Assembly (NCBI RefSeq): GCF_029167105.1
Contig: NZ_JARFML010000024.1
Location: 61,990 to 125,989, forward strand
From: Bradyrhizobium yuanmingense
GTDB lineage: Bacteria; Pseudomonadota; Alphaproteobacteria; Rhizobiales; Xanthobacteraceae
DNA: 64,000 nt
Direction: 5' to 3'
Positions 55,317 through 64,000 of this stretch are shown in pieces (position 1 is the first letter of the stretch; every line of letters starts with the position of its first letter). Made by a program: the position numbers and the translations under genes. The notes under the pieces were generated by a model that did no database searches, had not been told where the DNA came from, and saw only the letters and a program-made list of their open reading frames with translations.

Positions 55317-56069
55317 CTATTTTTCGCTGTTGCGCGTGGCGGCTTTCGAACCGACGATGTCGGTCAGGCGGATGCGGTCGAACTCGCTCCAGACATTGGC
55401 GAGCCAGTGCCGGACATAGCCGCGCAGCACGAACGAATAGTTCGCGGCCTCGTCATTGATGCCCTTGTTGGCGACGAATTTCAGGAACGGGACGGAGGAC
55501 ACCTCGACCTGCTCATAGGCCATCTCGTTGAGCTTGGGGATGGTCAGCTCGGTCGCGTCCTTGATGCGGTGGAAGTAGGAATTATAGGTCGCCTGGTCCC
55601 ACTGGAAGAACTGGGTGTCGTTGATGAAGTTCTTCACCAGGAAATACTTCGCGCCGCCCATGAAGCCCGCCGTCTCCGCGATCTCCTCCAGCGAGGCGAT
55701 CGAGGGTCCGAGGATGTGGAACACGGCGAAGGTGATCTGGCCGGCCTTGGCGGCGTCGAGGAAGCCGATGTCGCGGAGCGAGGCCAGCGCCGGCGAGAGC
55801 AGGCCGGCGCGGACGTCGATCACGGTGACCGAGGGGCTGACAGCGTTGAGCGTGTCGAAAATCTTCATCTGGTCCGACGTCGTCGTCATGTCGACGATCT
55901 CGGTGATGTCGGGGTGGAAGCGTTTCAGGGTTCCGCGCGGCGACTCCGTATCGAACGCCCGCGTCGGCACGTTGTTGGCTGAGAAATAATCGAGCAGGGT
56001 GCGCGATACCGTGGTCTTGCCGACCCCGCCCTTGTCCGCGCCCACCACAACCACTGCCGGCTTTGCCAT
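55317..56069 (-). CDS. MinD/ParA-like P-loop ATPase (first of a pair)
   Basis: 250 residues. The deviant Walker A motif KGGVGKTT is at 13-20, and AFDTESPRGTLKRF and VIDVRAGLLSPAL are the A' and B-like regions. Family members form ATP-dependent dimers on DNA or membrane. AGGGGACAGCA precedes the ATG at 56069. The downstream ATPase at 54586 is similar in layout but clearly diverged; the pair is a tandem unit without a ParB-like gene. Confidence 0.75.
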   Translation of the reverse strand: MAKPAVVVVGADKGGVGKTTVSRTLLDYFSANNVPTRAFDTESPRGTLKRFHPDITEIVDMTTTSDQMKIFDTLNAVSPSVTVIDVRAGLLSPALASLRDIGFLDAAKAGQITFAVFHILGPSIASLEEIAETAGFMGGAKYFLVKNFINDTQFFQWDQATYNSYFHRIKDATELTIPKLNEMAYEQVEVSSVPFLKFVANKGINDEAANYSFVLRGYVRHWLANVWSEFDRIRLTDIVGSKAATRNSEK

Positions 56070-56277
56070 TGCTGTCCCCTAACGCGCGCCCCCGATCGCG
56101 AGGTCGCAATCGGCCGGGCCCCAAATCGATGTCCCGAAAGACGTCCCAAGTCTGCTGTTGGGCGCGAACATGGCAGAAACAAGGGAGAATTCAATTCCTC
56201 GCGCTCCACTTACGGCGATTCCCGAGGTTTTTCCCGATTGCCGGGAAACCCGCCACATGAAGCGGCAAATCACGCCG

Positions 56278-57483
56278 TCAGTGACGGCCCCACGGTCCCA
56301 TCGGATTGGTTGCCGGGGCTCCTGAGGGACTGGGCGCGGGAACGGGCGGCGGGTTGGCGGGACCGGCCGCATCGCTCCACGGCCCCTGCGAGAGTGGCGG
56401 CGGCCCGTCCTGCGCGCCGGCTTGTTCGGTCTCGAGTTGTTCCGTCTCTTCGGTGGGGTCCGGCAGCGGGCCCGGATCGCGCCCGCCGGCGAACTTGACC
56501 AGCGCGTCGACCCGGGACTGCACGGAAGGGTGGGTCGCGAACAGATCGGCAAAGCCCTCGCGCGGATTGTCGACGCAGAGCTCCATCACCGCCGAGGTGG
56601 CGCCCGGCAGCTCGCCGCGGCCCTCGATCTTGCGCAGCGCCGAGATCATCGCGTCGGGATCTTTCGTCAGCTCGACCGAGCCGGCATCGGCGAGATATTC
56701 GCGTGACCGCGACAGCGCGAGCTTCACCACCTGCGACAGCAGCCAGGCCAGCACGATCAGCACGATGGCGATGATGATGACGATGATCGCGCCGCCGCCG
56801 GAGCTCTTGCTGTCGCTCGAAGAGGACGACCGCGACGACGAGGAGGAACCCGAGGACGAGGAGCCGCCGGAGCTCCAGTTCAGATTCGTGAACAGACGGA
56901 AGAACAATTCGCCGAAGAAGCCGACCACGCCGGCGATGATGACGGCAACCACCATCAGTTGCACGTCGCCGTTCTTGATGTGGGTCAGCTCATGGCCGAG
57001 CACCGCCTCGATCTCCTTGTCGTTGAGCGCATCGAGGAGACCGGTGGTGACGGTGATGGAATATTGCCGCGGATTGAGGCCGGTCGCGAAGGCGTTCAGC
57101 GCCGGGCTCTCCATGATCTTCAGCTTCGGCATGGTGAGGCCGCGCGAGATGCAGAGGTTTTCGAGCAGATTGTAGAGCCGCGGCTGTTCCTGCCGGGTGA
57201 CGCCGTGGCCGCCGGTCACGGCATCGATCATCGACTGGTGAAAGAAATAGGCGATCACGATCCAGACCGCCGCCACGACCGTCGCAATGGGCGCGGCCTT
57301 GAGCAGGTCGGAGAAGGCCCGGCTCAGATAGTAAGCGACCGTGCCGTTGCCGTTGATGACGACCTCGGCCACCAGTGCGCCGGCATAGACCAGCACATAG
57401 ACCAGCGCGAACAAGCCGGCGAGCAGCAGCATCGAACGAAACTTGTTCGAGGCGATGTGCGTGTAGAGACCATACGCGGCCAT
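56278..57483 (-). CDS. M48 metalloprotease with Ser-rich loop
   Basis: 401 residues. The zinc motif HELTH is at 164-168, with the third ligand in SREYLADAGSVEL. Two helices at the N-terminus, a Ser-rich tract (about 204-230, GGSSSSGSSSSSRSSSSSDS) and another helix follow. The C-terminus is Pro-rich (GPANPPPVPAPSPSGAPATN). It is longer than HtpX (312 residues at 3981) and next to lemA, a common pairing in bacteria. It may process or turn over membrane proteins. Confidence 0.88.
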   Translation of the reverse strand: MAAYGLYTHIASNKFRSMLLLAGLFALVYVLVYAGALVAEVVINGNGTVAYYLSRAFSDLLKAAPIATVVAAVWIVIAYFFHQSMIDAVTGGHGVTRQEQPRLYNLLENLCISRGLTMPKLKIMESPALNAFATGLNPRQYSITVTTGLLDALNDKEIEAVLGHELTHIKNGDVQLMVVAVIIAGVVGFFGELFFRLFTNLNWSSGGSSSSGSSSSSRSSSSSDSKSSGGGAIIVIIIAIVLIVLAWLLSQVVKLALSRSREYLADAGSVELTKDPDAMISALRKIEGRGELPGATSAVMELCVDNPREGFADLFATHPSVQSRVDALVKFAGGRDPGPLPDPTEETEQLETEQAGAQDGPPPLSQGPWSDAAGPANPPPVPAPSPSGAPATNPMGPWGRH

Positions 57484-57502
57484 GACGCGTCTTCGTCAAT
57501 GT

Positions 57503-57586
57503 CCGTCGTTCCGGGGCGCGCCGAAGGCGTGAACCCGGAACCTCGAGATTCCGGGTTCGTCGCTTCGCGACGCCCCGGAATGACGG
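57503..57586. repeat. Palindromic intergenic repeat, copy 4 of 5
   Basis: CCGTCGTTCCGGGGCGCG at 57503 and the complementary GCCCCGGAATGACGG ending at 57586 enclose CCTCGAGATTCCGGG. It differs from copy 5 by one internal substitution in the outer arm (GTCGTT for GTCATT). It separates the M48 gene from lemA. Confidence 0.85.
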
Positions 57587-57612
57587 AGAGAAACAATGGG
57601 CATGTCAGACAA

Positions 57613-58173
57613 TCAGAACTTCACCTGCGGCACGGTCTCGACCTCGGTGCGGCTGGCGCCGAGATCGAAGAAGTCCTTCTTGGTGAAGCCGAACATGCCG
57701 GCGAACAGAGCGGCCGGCAGCTGCTGGATGCCGGTATTGTATTCCTGCACCGCGTTGTTGAAGAAGCGACGGCTCGCCGCGATCTTGTTTTCGAGGTCGG
57801 AGAGCTCGGACGCGAGCTGCTGGAAATTGGCGTTGGCCTTGAGGTCGGGATAGGCCTCCGACAGCGCGATCAGCCGGCCGAGCGCGCCGGAGAGCTGGGT
57901 CTCGGCCGCGGACACCTGCGCCGGGCCCTGCGCCGACATCGCCGAATTGCGCGCCTTGATGACGTCGTCGAGCGTGCCGCGCTCGTGCGAGGCATAGCCC
58001 TTCACGGTCTCGACCAGGTTCGGGATCAGGTCGTGGCGCTGCTTGAGCTGCACGTCGATGTCGGCAAAGGCCTGGCCGACGCGCTGGCTCAGCGCCACCA
58101 GGCGGTTGTAGGCGCTGAAAGCGATCAGCGCGAGGACGACGAGGACGCCGAGAACGATCCAGCCGGTCGACAT
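57613..58173 (-). CDS. lemA: LemA-family protein
   Basis: 186 residues. One N-terminal helix (GWIVLGVLVVLALIAFSAYN) precedes the family motif RVGQAFADIDVQLKQRHDLI, PNLVETVKGYASHERGTLDD, and the C-terminal FFNNAVQEYNTGIQQLPAAL. AGGAG before the ATG at 58173 fits. LemA is often encoded next to HtpX-like M48 proteases. Function is unclear, possibly antigen display or regulation. Confidence 0.93.
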   Translation of the reverse strand: MSTGWIVLGVLVVLALIAFSAYNRLVALSQRVGQAFADIDVQLKQRHDLIPNLVETVKGYASHERGTLDDVIKARNSAMSAQGPAQVSAAETQLSGALGRLIALSEAYPDLKANANFQQLASELSDLENKIAASRRFFNNAVQEYNTGIQQLPAALFAGMFGFTKKDFFDLGASRTEVETVPQVKF

Positions 58174-58311
58174 GGAGAACTCCTGAAGAGGGAAGAAGGC
58201 GGGCGCTAGGGTAGACGAAATTAACGCAGGATGAGAGCCCGGCGCGGAGGGAAGGTAAGACTTGGTCGGATCAGGAACGGCCCGAGTTCAAGGCAGGCAC
58301 GGCCAGCGAAA

Positions 58312-59289
58312 TTAACTTTCGGACATGACGGCATCGCCCCAGCGCCAGCGCCGGGCCTCGGCATAAGCTGCCTTGTCCCGCCGCGGGACTTTTGCCGGCG
58401 CAACCCCAGCCTCCGTGCAAAGCTTGGCCGCGATCTCGGCCTTGCCGATGTCCGGCGGTGCCAGCACGCGCGCGGCGCGGCTCGCGGGCGGGGTGCGGGT
58501 CAGGGCGACGTAGATGAAGCGCTCGTCCTCGAACGGCACCTCGGCGCCTTTGATCTGCCGGTGCGCCTGCGAGCGCGGCAGGCGCTGGCTGAAATGGCAC
58601 CAGTCGGGCGCGATGAGCGGGCACGGCTTTTCGTGCGGGCAGGGCGCAGCGACGAAGGCGCCAGCTGCGATCAGCTGCTGCCGCACGGCGAGGATGCGGG
58701 CATAGCCGGCGGGCGTGCCGGGCTCGATCACCACCAGCGCGTGGCGCGCCCTGGCCCACATGGCTTCCGCGAGCTTGCGCTGATCGGCCTCGTTGAGCTC
58801 GCCGATAATGTAGCTGGCGATGACGAGATCGGCCTGTGAGACCTCGGCGAGGTTGCCGCCGGCATCGCCGGGCAGATAACGGCACTCCGCCAATCGCGAG
58901 CTGCCGTGTGCCAGTTCGAGCGCGAGCCGGCTCAGCGTGGCGTTGGCATCGAGCAGGGTAAAATCCTGTAGCGACGGAAAGGCTTCCGCGGCGGCCCAGC
59001 TGGCGGTGCCCGGACCGGCGCCGACGTCGAGCAATGTTTCGGGGGCGAGATCAGGCGCGATCTCGGTGAGCGCATTGAGGCTGGCCGCCACTGCCGCGTA
59101 GGTCGCGGGCATGCGCGCCAACGCATAAGCGAGCGCGTCGGCGTCCGACTTGATCGCGCCGGAGGTGCCGCCGGCCCGATACGTAGTCGAGATCCTCTGC
59201 GAGCGCTGGGCCGCGTCGCTGCGGGAGAAGCCCTGCAGCTTGCCGTCGAGGGCGGCTTTCAGTTCGGCGGGAAGGGTGGGGGAGATCAT
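58312..59289 (-). CDS. Rsm22-family methyltransferase
   Basis: 325 residues. The SAM motif LLDVGAGPGTASW (86-98) and IGELNEADQRKLAEAMWARA are followed by a Cys cluster (CPHEKPCP, DWCHF) that probably binds an Fe-S cluster, as in mitochondrial Rsm22/METTL17. These proteins are linked to small-subunit ribosome assembly. GAGGG before the ATG at 59289 selects the start over a GTG four codons upstream. Its promoter region carries repeat copy 5. Confidence 0.88.
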   Translation of the reverse strand: MISPTLPAELKAALDGKLQGFSRSDAAQRSQRISTTYRAGGTSGAIKSDADALAYALARMPATYAAVAASLNALTEIAPDLAPETLLDVGAGPGTASWAAAEAFPSLQDFTLLDANATLSRLALELAHGSSRLAECRYLPGDAGGNLAEVSQADLVIASYIIGELNEADQRKLAEAMWARARHALVVIEPGTPAGYARILAVRQQLIAAGAFVAAPCPHEKPCPLIAPDWCHFSQRLPRSQAHRQIKGAEVPFEDERFIYVALTRTPPASRAARVLAPPDIGKAEIAAKLCTEAGVAPAKVPRRDKAAYAEARRWRWGDAVMSES

Positions 59290-59300
59290 CGACACCCTCA

Positions 59301-59391
59301 CGTCATTCCGGGGCGCGCGAAGCGCGAACCCGGAATCCAGAGATTGTCGCGCGAGATTCCGGGTTCTCGCTGCGCGAGCCCCGGAATGACG
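59301..59391. repeat. Palindromic intergenic repeat, copy 5 of 5
   Basis: CGTCATTCCGGGGCGCGCGA at 59301 and the complementary CTGCGCGAGCCCCGGAATGAC end at 59391, with ACCCGGAATCCAGAGATT as the inner part. It lies between the Rsm22 gene and smc. Confidence 0.85.
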
Positions 59392-59400
59392 CCACAGGCG

Positions 59401-62400
59401 TCACGCCACGTTCTGGTCGAGGATGTCCACCGCCTCTTGCAGGCTCACCGACACCAGCTGCGAGACACCGCGCTCGGCCATGGTGACGCCGAACAGCCGG
59501 TTCATCCGCGCCATCGTGATCGGGTTGTGCGTGATGATGATGAAGCGCGTGTCGGTCGAGCCGGTCATCTCGTGGAGGAGGTTGCAGTACCGTTCGACGT
59601 TGTGGTCGTCGAGCGGCGCATCGACTTCGTCCAGCACGCAGATCGGCGACGGGTTGGTGAGGAACACCGCGAAGATCAGTGCCATCGCGGTCAGCGCCTG
59701 CTCGCCGCCCGAGAGCAGCGACAGCGTCTGCGGCTTCTTGCCCGGCGGCTTGGCGATGATCTCGAGGCCGGCTTCCAAGGGGTCGTCGCTCTCGATCAGG
59801 TGCAGCGCGGCTTCGCCGCCGCCGAACAGCTCGACGAACAGGCGCTTGAAGTGGTCGTTGACGACGTCGAACGAGGTCAGCAGCCGCTCGCGAGCCTCCT
59901 TGTTGAGGCTCTGGATACCCTGGCGCAGCCGCTTGATGGCCTCGACCAGGTCGTCGCGCTCGGTGACGAGACCGGTGTGCTGGGTCTCGACCTCGCGCAG
60001 CTCTTCCTCGGCGCGCAGATTGACGGCGCCGAGGCGCTCGCGGTCGCGGCGCATCTTCTCGAGATCTTCCTCGATCTCGTGCAGCGGCGGCAGCTCGGCG
60101 CCGGGCTCGATCTCGGCAAGGCCGGCGACGGCCTGCGGCTCGACCTCGAGCATGTCGCGGATCTCGCGTTCGATGTCCTCGAGCCGGCGGCGGGCGCCTT
60201 CCATGCGCTCCTCGGCGCGGGCGGTGGCCTCGCGGGCGCTGGAGAGCGCCTCGAGCGTCAGCTTGGCGACACGGTCGGTCTCGGCCATCGCGGTTTCCGC
60301 GCTGGCGAGCGCATCGGCGGCCATGCGGCGGTCGTTCTCGGCGTATTCGATCTCGGTGATCAGCGCGCTGCGCTTTTCGGCGAACACGGCCGGGGCGTTT
60401 TCGAGCTCGCTGCGCTCGATGGTGAGCTCGGCGATGCGGGCCTGGATGGTGTCGATGTGGGAGGCCGCGCTCTCCTTGCGGTTCTGCCACTCGGTCCGCT
60501 CGGCGAGGATCGCCTGTACGCGCCGGTCGGCGAGCTCGGCCTCGCGTGCCAGCGCCTGCGCCTCGGCGCGAACCTGGGCGGCCATGCGGCGGCGGCCTTC
60601 GATGTCGCTGCGGACGGCGGCGAGCTGGGTTTCGGTGTCTTCGCTCGACGGCAGCTCGCCGATGCCTGCCTGGGCGTATTCGTAGGCGGCCTCGGCTTCG
60701 GCGCGATCGGCGGCGAGCCGGCTGTGCGCTTCCGACAGCGTCGCCTTGCGCGCGGCATGGCGGCTGATCTCGCGCTCGGCATTGGCGTGGCGCTCGCGCG
60801 CGACGTTGAGCTCGCGCTGGGCGCCGCGCCAGGCTTCGCGGCTGGCGCCTTCGGTGCTCGCCGCCATCTGCAGCTCGGCTTCCGCGTTCTCCAGCGCCTG
60901 GCGCTTGATCTGCGCGTCGATGCGGGCCTGCTCCAGCTCGTTCTCGATGTCGACGAGGCGGGCGCGCTCGGCCAGGCGCCGCGCGGCGCCGGTCGGTGCG
61001 TGCGCCGCGGCGACGAAGCCGTCCCAGCGCCAGACGTCGCCCTCGGGCGAGACCAGCCGCTGGCCGGTCTTGAGCTGCGACACCAGCTCGGCGCCGCGCT
61101 CGCGTGGCACCACTCCGATCTGAGCGAGGCGGCGCGCCAGCTCGGCCGGCGCCTGCACATGGTTGGAGAGCGGAACGGCGCCTTCGGGCAGCTCCGGATC
61201 ACCCTCGGTGTGTCCGACATTGGTCCAACGCATCGGCGCCGACGGATCGATCGGCGCATCGAGATCGTCGCCGAGTGCCGCGCCGATCGCCTTTTCAAAG
61301 CCCTTGTCGACGGTGATGCCGTCGATGATCGGCGGCCACAAATTCTTGGTCTCGCCGTTGACGATCTTGGAGATCGTGCGCGCCTCGGTCTCGAGCCGCT
61401 GCACGCGCTTGTCGGCCTCGACCAGCGGCGAGCGCGAGGATTCCAGCGTCTGGCGTGCCGCGACATGCGCCGCTTCGCTCGCCTGCGCCGCAGCTTCGGA
61501 GGCGGCCAGCGTCTCTTCCGCGGTCTCGACCAGCGCGGTCAGCTCGTCGAGATCGCCGAAGCCGCCGGTATCGGCGGCAAGCTTCTGCTCTTCCGCCGCG
61601 ACGCTCGCGATCTCCTGATCGAGCCGGGCGAGCTTGTCGCGGTGGGTGCGGACGTTGGCCTCGAGCTGGTTGCGCTTCGCCGTGAGGTCGGCGAGCGCAG
61701 TGGTGAGCTCGGCGAAGCGCTGCTCGGTTTCGGTCAGCACCGCCTCGGCCTCGGCGACGCGCTCGTCGACGCCGGAGCGCTTCTCGACGCGCGACTTGAT
61801 CTCTTCCTTCAGCTCGGCATCTTCGGCGTCGAGCCGCTGCAGCGCGACGTCGGCGTCCATGGTTTGTTGCTGAGCGCGGGAGATGTCGCCCTCGAACTGG
61901 GCGAGGCGGCGCTCGAGCTCAGCAACGCGCTCCTTGGCGCGCTCTTCCTCGCGGTCGAGCTGCTCGCGGGCATTGGTCAGGCGCTGCAGGCCGGCCGCGG
62001 CGCGCGCTTCGGCATCGCGCAGCGCCGGCATCTCGGCGGCGCGGATCGCCTGGATGCGGGCGGCTTCGGCTTGGTGCTGGGTGCGCTCGGCCATCTCGCG
62101 CACGGCGAGATCATGGGTCTGGCCGGATTCGTTGACGTCGGCATGGGCACCGATCCAGCGCAGATGGAACAGCGTGGCTTCGGCCTTGCGGACCTTGGCC
62201 GCAACCTCGCGGTAACGCACGGCCTGGCGGGCCTGCTTCTTCAGGCCCTCCATCTGGCCGGAGAGCTGGCCGATCACATCCTCGACGCGGGTGAGGTTGG
62301 TTTCGGCGGCCTTCAGCCGCAGCTCGGCCTCGTGGCGGCGGGCATGCAGGCCGGCGACGCCCGCGGCATCTTCCAGCACGCGGCGGCGCTGCTCGGGCTT

Positions 62401-62865
62401 GGCCTGGATGATCTCGCCGATCTTGCCCTGGTGGACGAGGGCGGGCGAGCGCGCGCCGGTGGCGGCGTCCGCGAACAGGATTTGCACGTCGCGGGCGCGC
62501 ACGTCGCGGCCGTTGATGCGATAGACCGAGCCGGCCTCGCGCTCGATGCGGCGGGAGATTTCCAGGATCTGGCTGTCGTTCATCGCCGCCGGCGCGGTGC
62601 GATCGGCATTGTCGATCGTCATCGTCACTTCGGCATGGTTGCGCGCCGGACGGTTGCCGGAGCCGGCGAAGATCACCGCATCCATGTCGGCGGCGCGCAA
62701 GCTCTTGTAGGAGGTCTCGCCCATCGCCCAGCGCAGCGCCTCGACGAGATTCGACTTGCCGCAGCCGTTGGGGCCGACCACGCCGGTCAGGCCGGGCTCG
62801 ATGACGAAGTCCGTGGGCTCAACGAAGGACTTGAAGCCGTGAAGGCGCAGGCGGGTGATTTTCAT
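59401..62865 (-). CDS. smc: Chromosome segregation ATPase SMC
   Basis: 1154 residues. Walker A GPNGCGKSN is at 31-39, the coiled coils flank a hinge near 440-560, and the C-terminal head has LSGGEQALTAMALIF (signature) and CVLDEVDAPLDD (Walker B). It compacts and organises DNA with ScpA/ScpB. The frame is open to 63021, but family sequence starts at MKITRLRLHGFKSF, the ATG at 62865. Confidence 0.97.
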   Translation of the reverse strand: MKITRLRLHGFKSFVEPTDFVIEPGLTGVVGPNGCGKSNLVEALRWAMGETSYKSLRAADMDAVIFAGSGNRPARNHAEVTMTIDNADRTAPAAMNDSQILEISRRIEREAGSVYRINGRDVRARDVQILFADAATGARSPALVHQGKIGEIIQAKPEQRRRVLEDAAGVAGLHARRHEAELRLKAAETNLTRVEDVIGQLSGQMEGLKKQARQAVRYREVAAKVRKAEATLFHLRWIGAHADVNESGQTHDLAVREMAERTQHQAEAARIQAIRAAEMPALRDAEARAAAGLQRLTNAREQLDREEERAKERVAELERRLAQFEGDISRAQQQTMDADVALQRLDAEDAELKEEIKSRVEKRSGVDERVAEAEAVLTETEQRFAELTTALADLTAKRNQLEANVRTHRDKLARLDQEIASVAAEEQKLAADTGGFGDLDELTALVETAEETLAASEAAAQASEAAHVAARQTLESSRSPLVEADKRVQRLETEARTISKIVNGETKNLWPPIIDGITVDKGFEKAIGAALGDDLDAPIDPSAPMRWTNVGHTEGDPELPEGAVPLSNHVQAPAELARRLAQIGVVPRERGAELVSQLKTGQRLVSPEGDVWRWDGFVAAAHAPTGAARRLAERARLVDIENELEQARIDAQIKRQALENAEAELQMAASTEGASREAWRGAQRELNVARERHANAEREISRHAARKATLSEAHSRLAADRAEAEAAYEYAQAGIGELPSSEDTETQLAAVRSDIEGRRRMAAQVRAEAQALAREAELADRRVQAILAERTEWQNRKESAASHIDTIQARIAELTIERSELENAPAVFAEKRSALITEIEYAENDRRMAADALASAETAMAETDRVAKLTLEALSSAREATARAEERMEGARRRLEDIEREIRDMLEVEPQAVAGLAEIEPGAELPPLHEIEEDLEKMRRDRERLGAVNLRAEEELREVETQHTGLVTERDDLVEAIKRLRQGIQSLNKEARERLLTSFDVVNDHFKRLFVELFGGGEAALHLIESDDPLEAGLEIIAKPPGKKPQTLSLLSGGEQALTAMALIFAVFLTNPSPICVLDEVDAPLDDHNVERYCNLLHEMTGSTDTRFIIITHNPITMARMNRLFGVTMAERGVSQLVSVSLQEAVDILDQNVA

Positions 62866-63081
62866 AAGCACGCATCTCTGTTGGCAGGCGCGAATCCCCC
62901 TGCCGGACAATACCATGGAAGGCAATGTCGCTATCCGGGCGAGTCGCGCGAGGCGCCTCATGCGGCTGGACAATGGCCGCGGTGCGCCGCGAGGGCAACC
63001 GGCGAAAGCCGCTTTTCCCAAGGGATTTATGCCGGGAAAGATACGGCTTTCGAGATGCGAATCAGGATCTTGACGAGCGAA

Positions 63082-63753
63082 TCAGCTCTTCAGCAACGGG
63101 TTGATCTTCTTGGCGAACTCCTCGAACGAGGTGTCGCCCTTGATCTTCTCGCCGTTGATGAAGAAGGTCGGCGTCGAATCCACCTTGAGCACGTCGCTCG
63201 CGTATTTCTGGTCGGCGGCGATCTTGTCGAGCAGCGCCTGATCCTTCAGGCAGGCCTCGACCTGCTGCTGGGTGAGGCCGGCCTGCTTGCCGATCCGCGT
63301 CAGGGTCTCGGTGGTGTTCTTCATCACCCAATCGTTCTGCTGGCGGAACAGCATGTCGGTGACCGCGAAGTATTTCGGCGCGTCGTCCTTGGCGATGCAG
63401 CGCGACAGCATCGAGCCGGCAGCGGCTTTGATGTCGAGCGGGAACTCGCGGAAGATGTAACGCACCTTGCCGGTGTCGATGTATTCCGTCTTGATCTTCG
63501 GGAACACCTGCTCGTTGAAGGCCGCGCAGTGCGGGCACGTCATCGAGGCGTATTCGGTGATGGTGACGGCGGCATCCTTCGGGCCGAGCGCCATGTCGGG
63601 CAGCGACACCGGCTTGGCGACATCGGCGGCCGACTGCGCCATTGCTTCAGGGATCATGGCGTCCGAGATGAGCCGCAGCGGCGAGAGCCCGGCGAACGCG
63701 GCAAGCCCGGTCAGCGACAGCATCGTGGTGAAGGCGCGGCGGGTGATGATCAA
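63082..63753 (-). CDS. DsbA-family thiol-disulfide protein with Tat-like signal
   Basis: 223 residues. The thioredoxin-like active site CPHC is at 73-76, in EYASMTCPHCAAFNEQ. The N-terminus ITRRAFTTMLSLTGLAAF matches the twin-arginine pattern (R5-R6). The TTG start at 63753 is supported by GGGAG upstream and lies in the right place for the signal. Its cis-Pro loop STPTFFING is intact. It probably acts in the periplasm in disulfide formation or isomerisation. Confidence 0.87.
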   Translation of the reverse strand: MIITRRAFTTMLSLTGLAAFAGLSPLRLISDAMIPEAMAQSAADVAKPVSLPDMALGPKDAAVTITEYASMTCPHCAAFNEQVFPKIKTEYIDTGKVRYIFREFPLDIKAAAGSMLSRCIAKDDAPKYFAVTDMLFRQQNDWVMKNTTETLTRIGKQAGLTQQQVEACLKDQALLDKIAADQKYASDVLKVDSTPTFFINGEKIKGDTSFEEFAKKINPLLKS

Positions 63754-63892
63754 GGTCGGCTCCCGGGATTGGCAAGGTTCGCCCAAAGGACGGGTCAAGG
63801 TTCCCCCTCGGACGGCCTGTCGCTAGCTTGAAACGTCGTTTGAGGCAATGGCGGGCCGCAAGAACGGGTCCAGTTTGGCTGCGGAATGAGGC

Positions 63893-64000
63893 TCAATTTC
63901 GCTTGATGGCGGCCCCGAGGCGCGCCAGCGCGGTCTTCAGTTCTTCATCTTCGATGTCGGTCAGGTTCTCCGCCACCTTTGCGACGGCCTTGGGGTCGGG
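63893..64000 (-). CDS. C-terminal end of a DUF721-like (DciA-like) protein
   Basis: Only the last 35 residues are visible: DPKAVAKVAENLTDIEDEEL, then ALARLGAAIKRN and TGA at 63893-63895. The L-x-x-ALARLG end resembles DUF721/DciA proteins, which in this group are encoded beside dsbA-smc. The gene continues beyond the window. Confidence 0.5.
   Translation of the reverse strand, partial: PDPKAVAKVAENLTDIEDEELKTALARLGAAIKRN

Noticed and set aside
59344..63831. A very long open frame on the plus strand opposite smc and dsbA (about 1,495 codons)
   Set aside because: It has no recognisable domain, is composed of Ala/Gly/Arg/Leu repeats typical of the complement of GC-rich genes, and lies antisense to clear smc, dsbA sequences.

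Overview
The window reads as chromosome from a Bradyrhizobium-like alphaproteobacterium. The evidence is high GC, an fbcF-fbcH pair with cytochrome b and c1 encoded as one polyprotein, a fused trpE(G) behind a Trp-codon leader, a long (544-residue) isocitrate lyase, DUF3551 and DUF4170 small proteins, an Omp25-like porin, and several copies of the palindromic intergenic repeats usual in that group. I see no tRNA, rRNA, CRISPR array, prophage, transposase or plasmid origin. Most of it is ordinary housekeeping chromosome with a few accessory patches.

Region by region. 1-5.7 kb: the end of a GAF protein, a membrane-fusion protein plus GT2/PilZ synthase pair (probable c-di-GMP-controlled exopolysaccharide), an HtpX protease and a TPR protein. 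5.9-8.3 kb: small secreted and hypothetical proteins. 8.5-12.1 kb: an XRE/ScfR-type regulator divergent from aceA and its DUF4170 companion (glyoxylate shunt). 12.3-18.4 kb: metallophosphoesterase, Nudix, glycosyltransferase, GNAT, LuxR regulator and TauE permease. 18.9-22 kb: a TonB-dependent receptor and DUF2946 protein behind a palindrome that looks like a Zur box (zinc uptake). 22-28.9 kb: a tightly coupled MoxR / DUF58 / DUF4159 / membrane-protein operon. 29.1-32.7 kb: DUF1285, CoA-type Nudix, DUF6111, CCA-adding enzyme and a second TauE permease, all translationally linked. 33-36.2 kb: porin, a decayed sialyltransferase-like fragment, cupin, YodC and a membrane protein. 36.4-42.2 kb: a heavy-metal RND efflux operon led by a His-rich protein. 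42.3-46.4 kb: a Bug/TctC binding protein, then HAD, hemF, queE and trmL. 46.6-49.4 kb: the bc1 complex. 49.5-54.6 kb: dienelactone hydrolase, a DUF4375 protein, trpL-trpE(G) and apt. 54.6-59.3 kb: two MinD/ParA-like ATPases, an M48 protease with LemA, and an Rsm22 methyltransferase. 59.4-64 kb: smc, a Tat-type DsbA and the end of a DUF721-like gene.

The regulatory features best supported by the sequence are the trp attenuator, the Zur-like palindrome and the TTTACAAA repeats between the regulator and aceA. The least understood parts are the polysaccharide synthase pair, the paired ATPases lacking ParB, and the MoxR-DUF58-DUF4159 operon. I found no clearly unprecedented multi-gene system; the findings are ranked accordingly.
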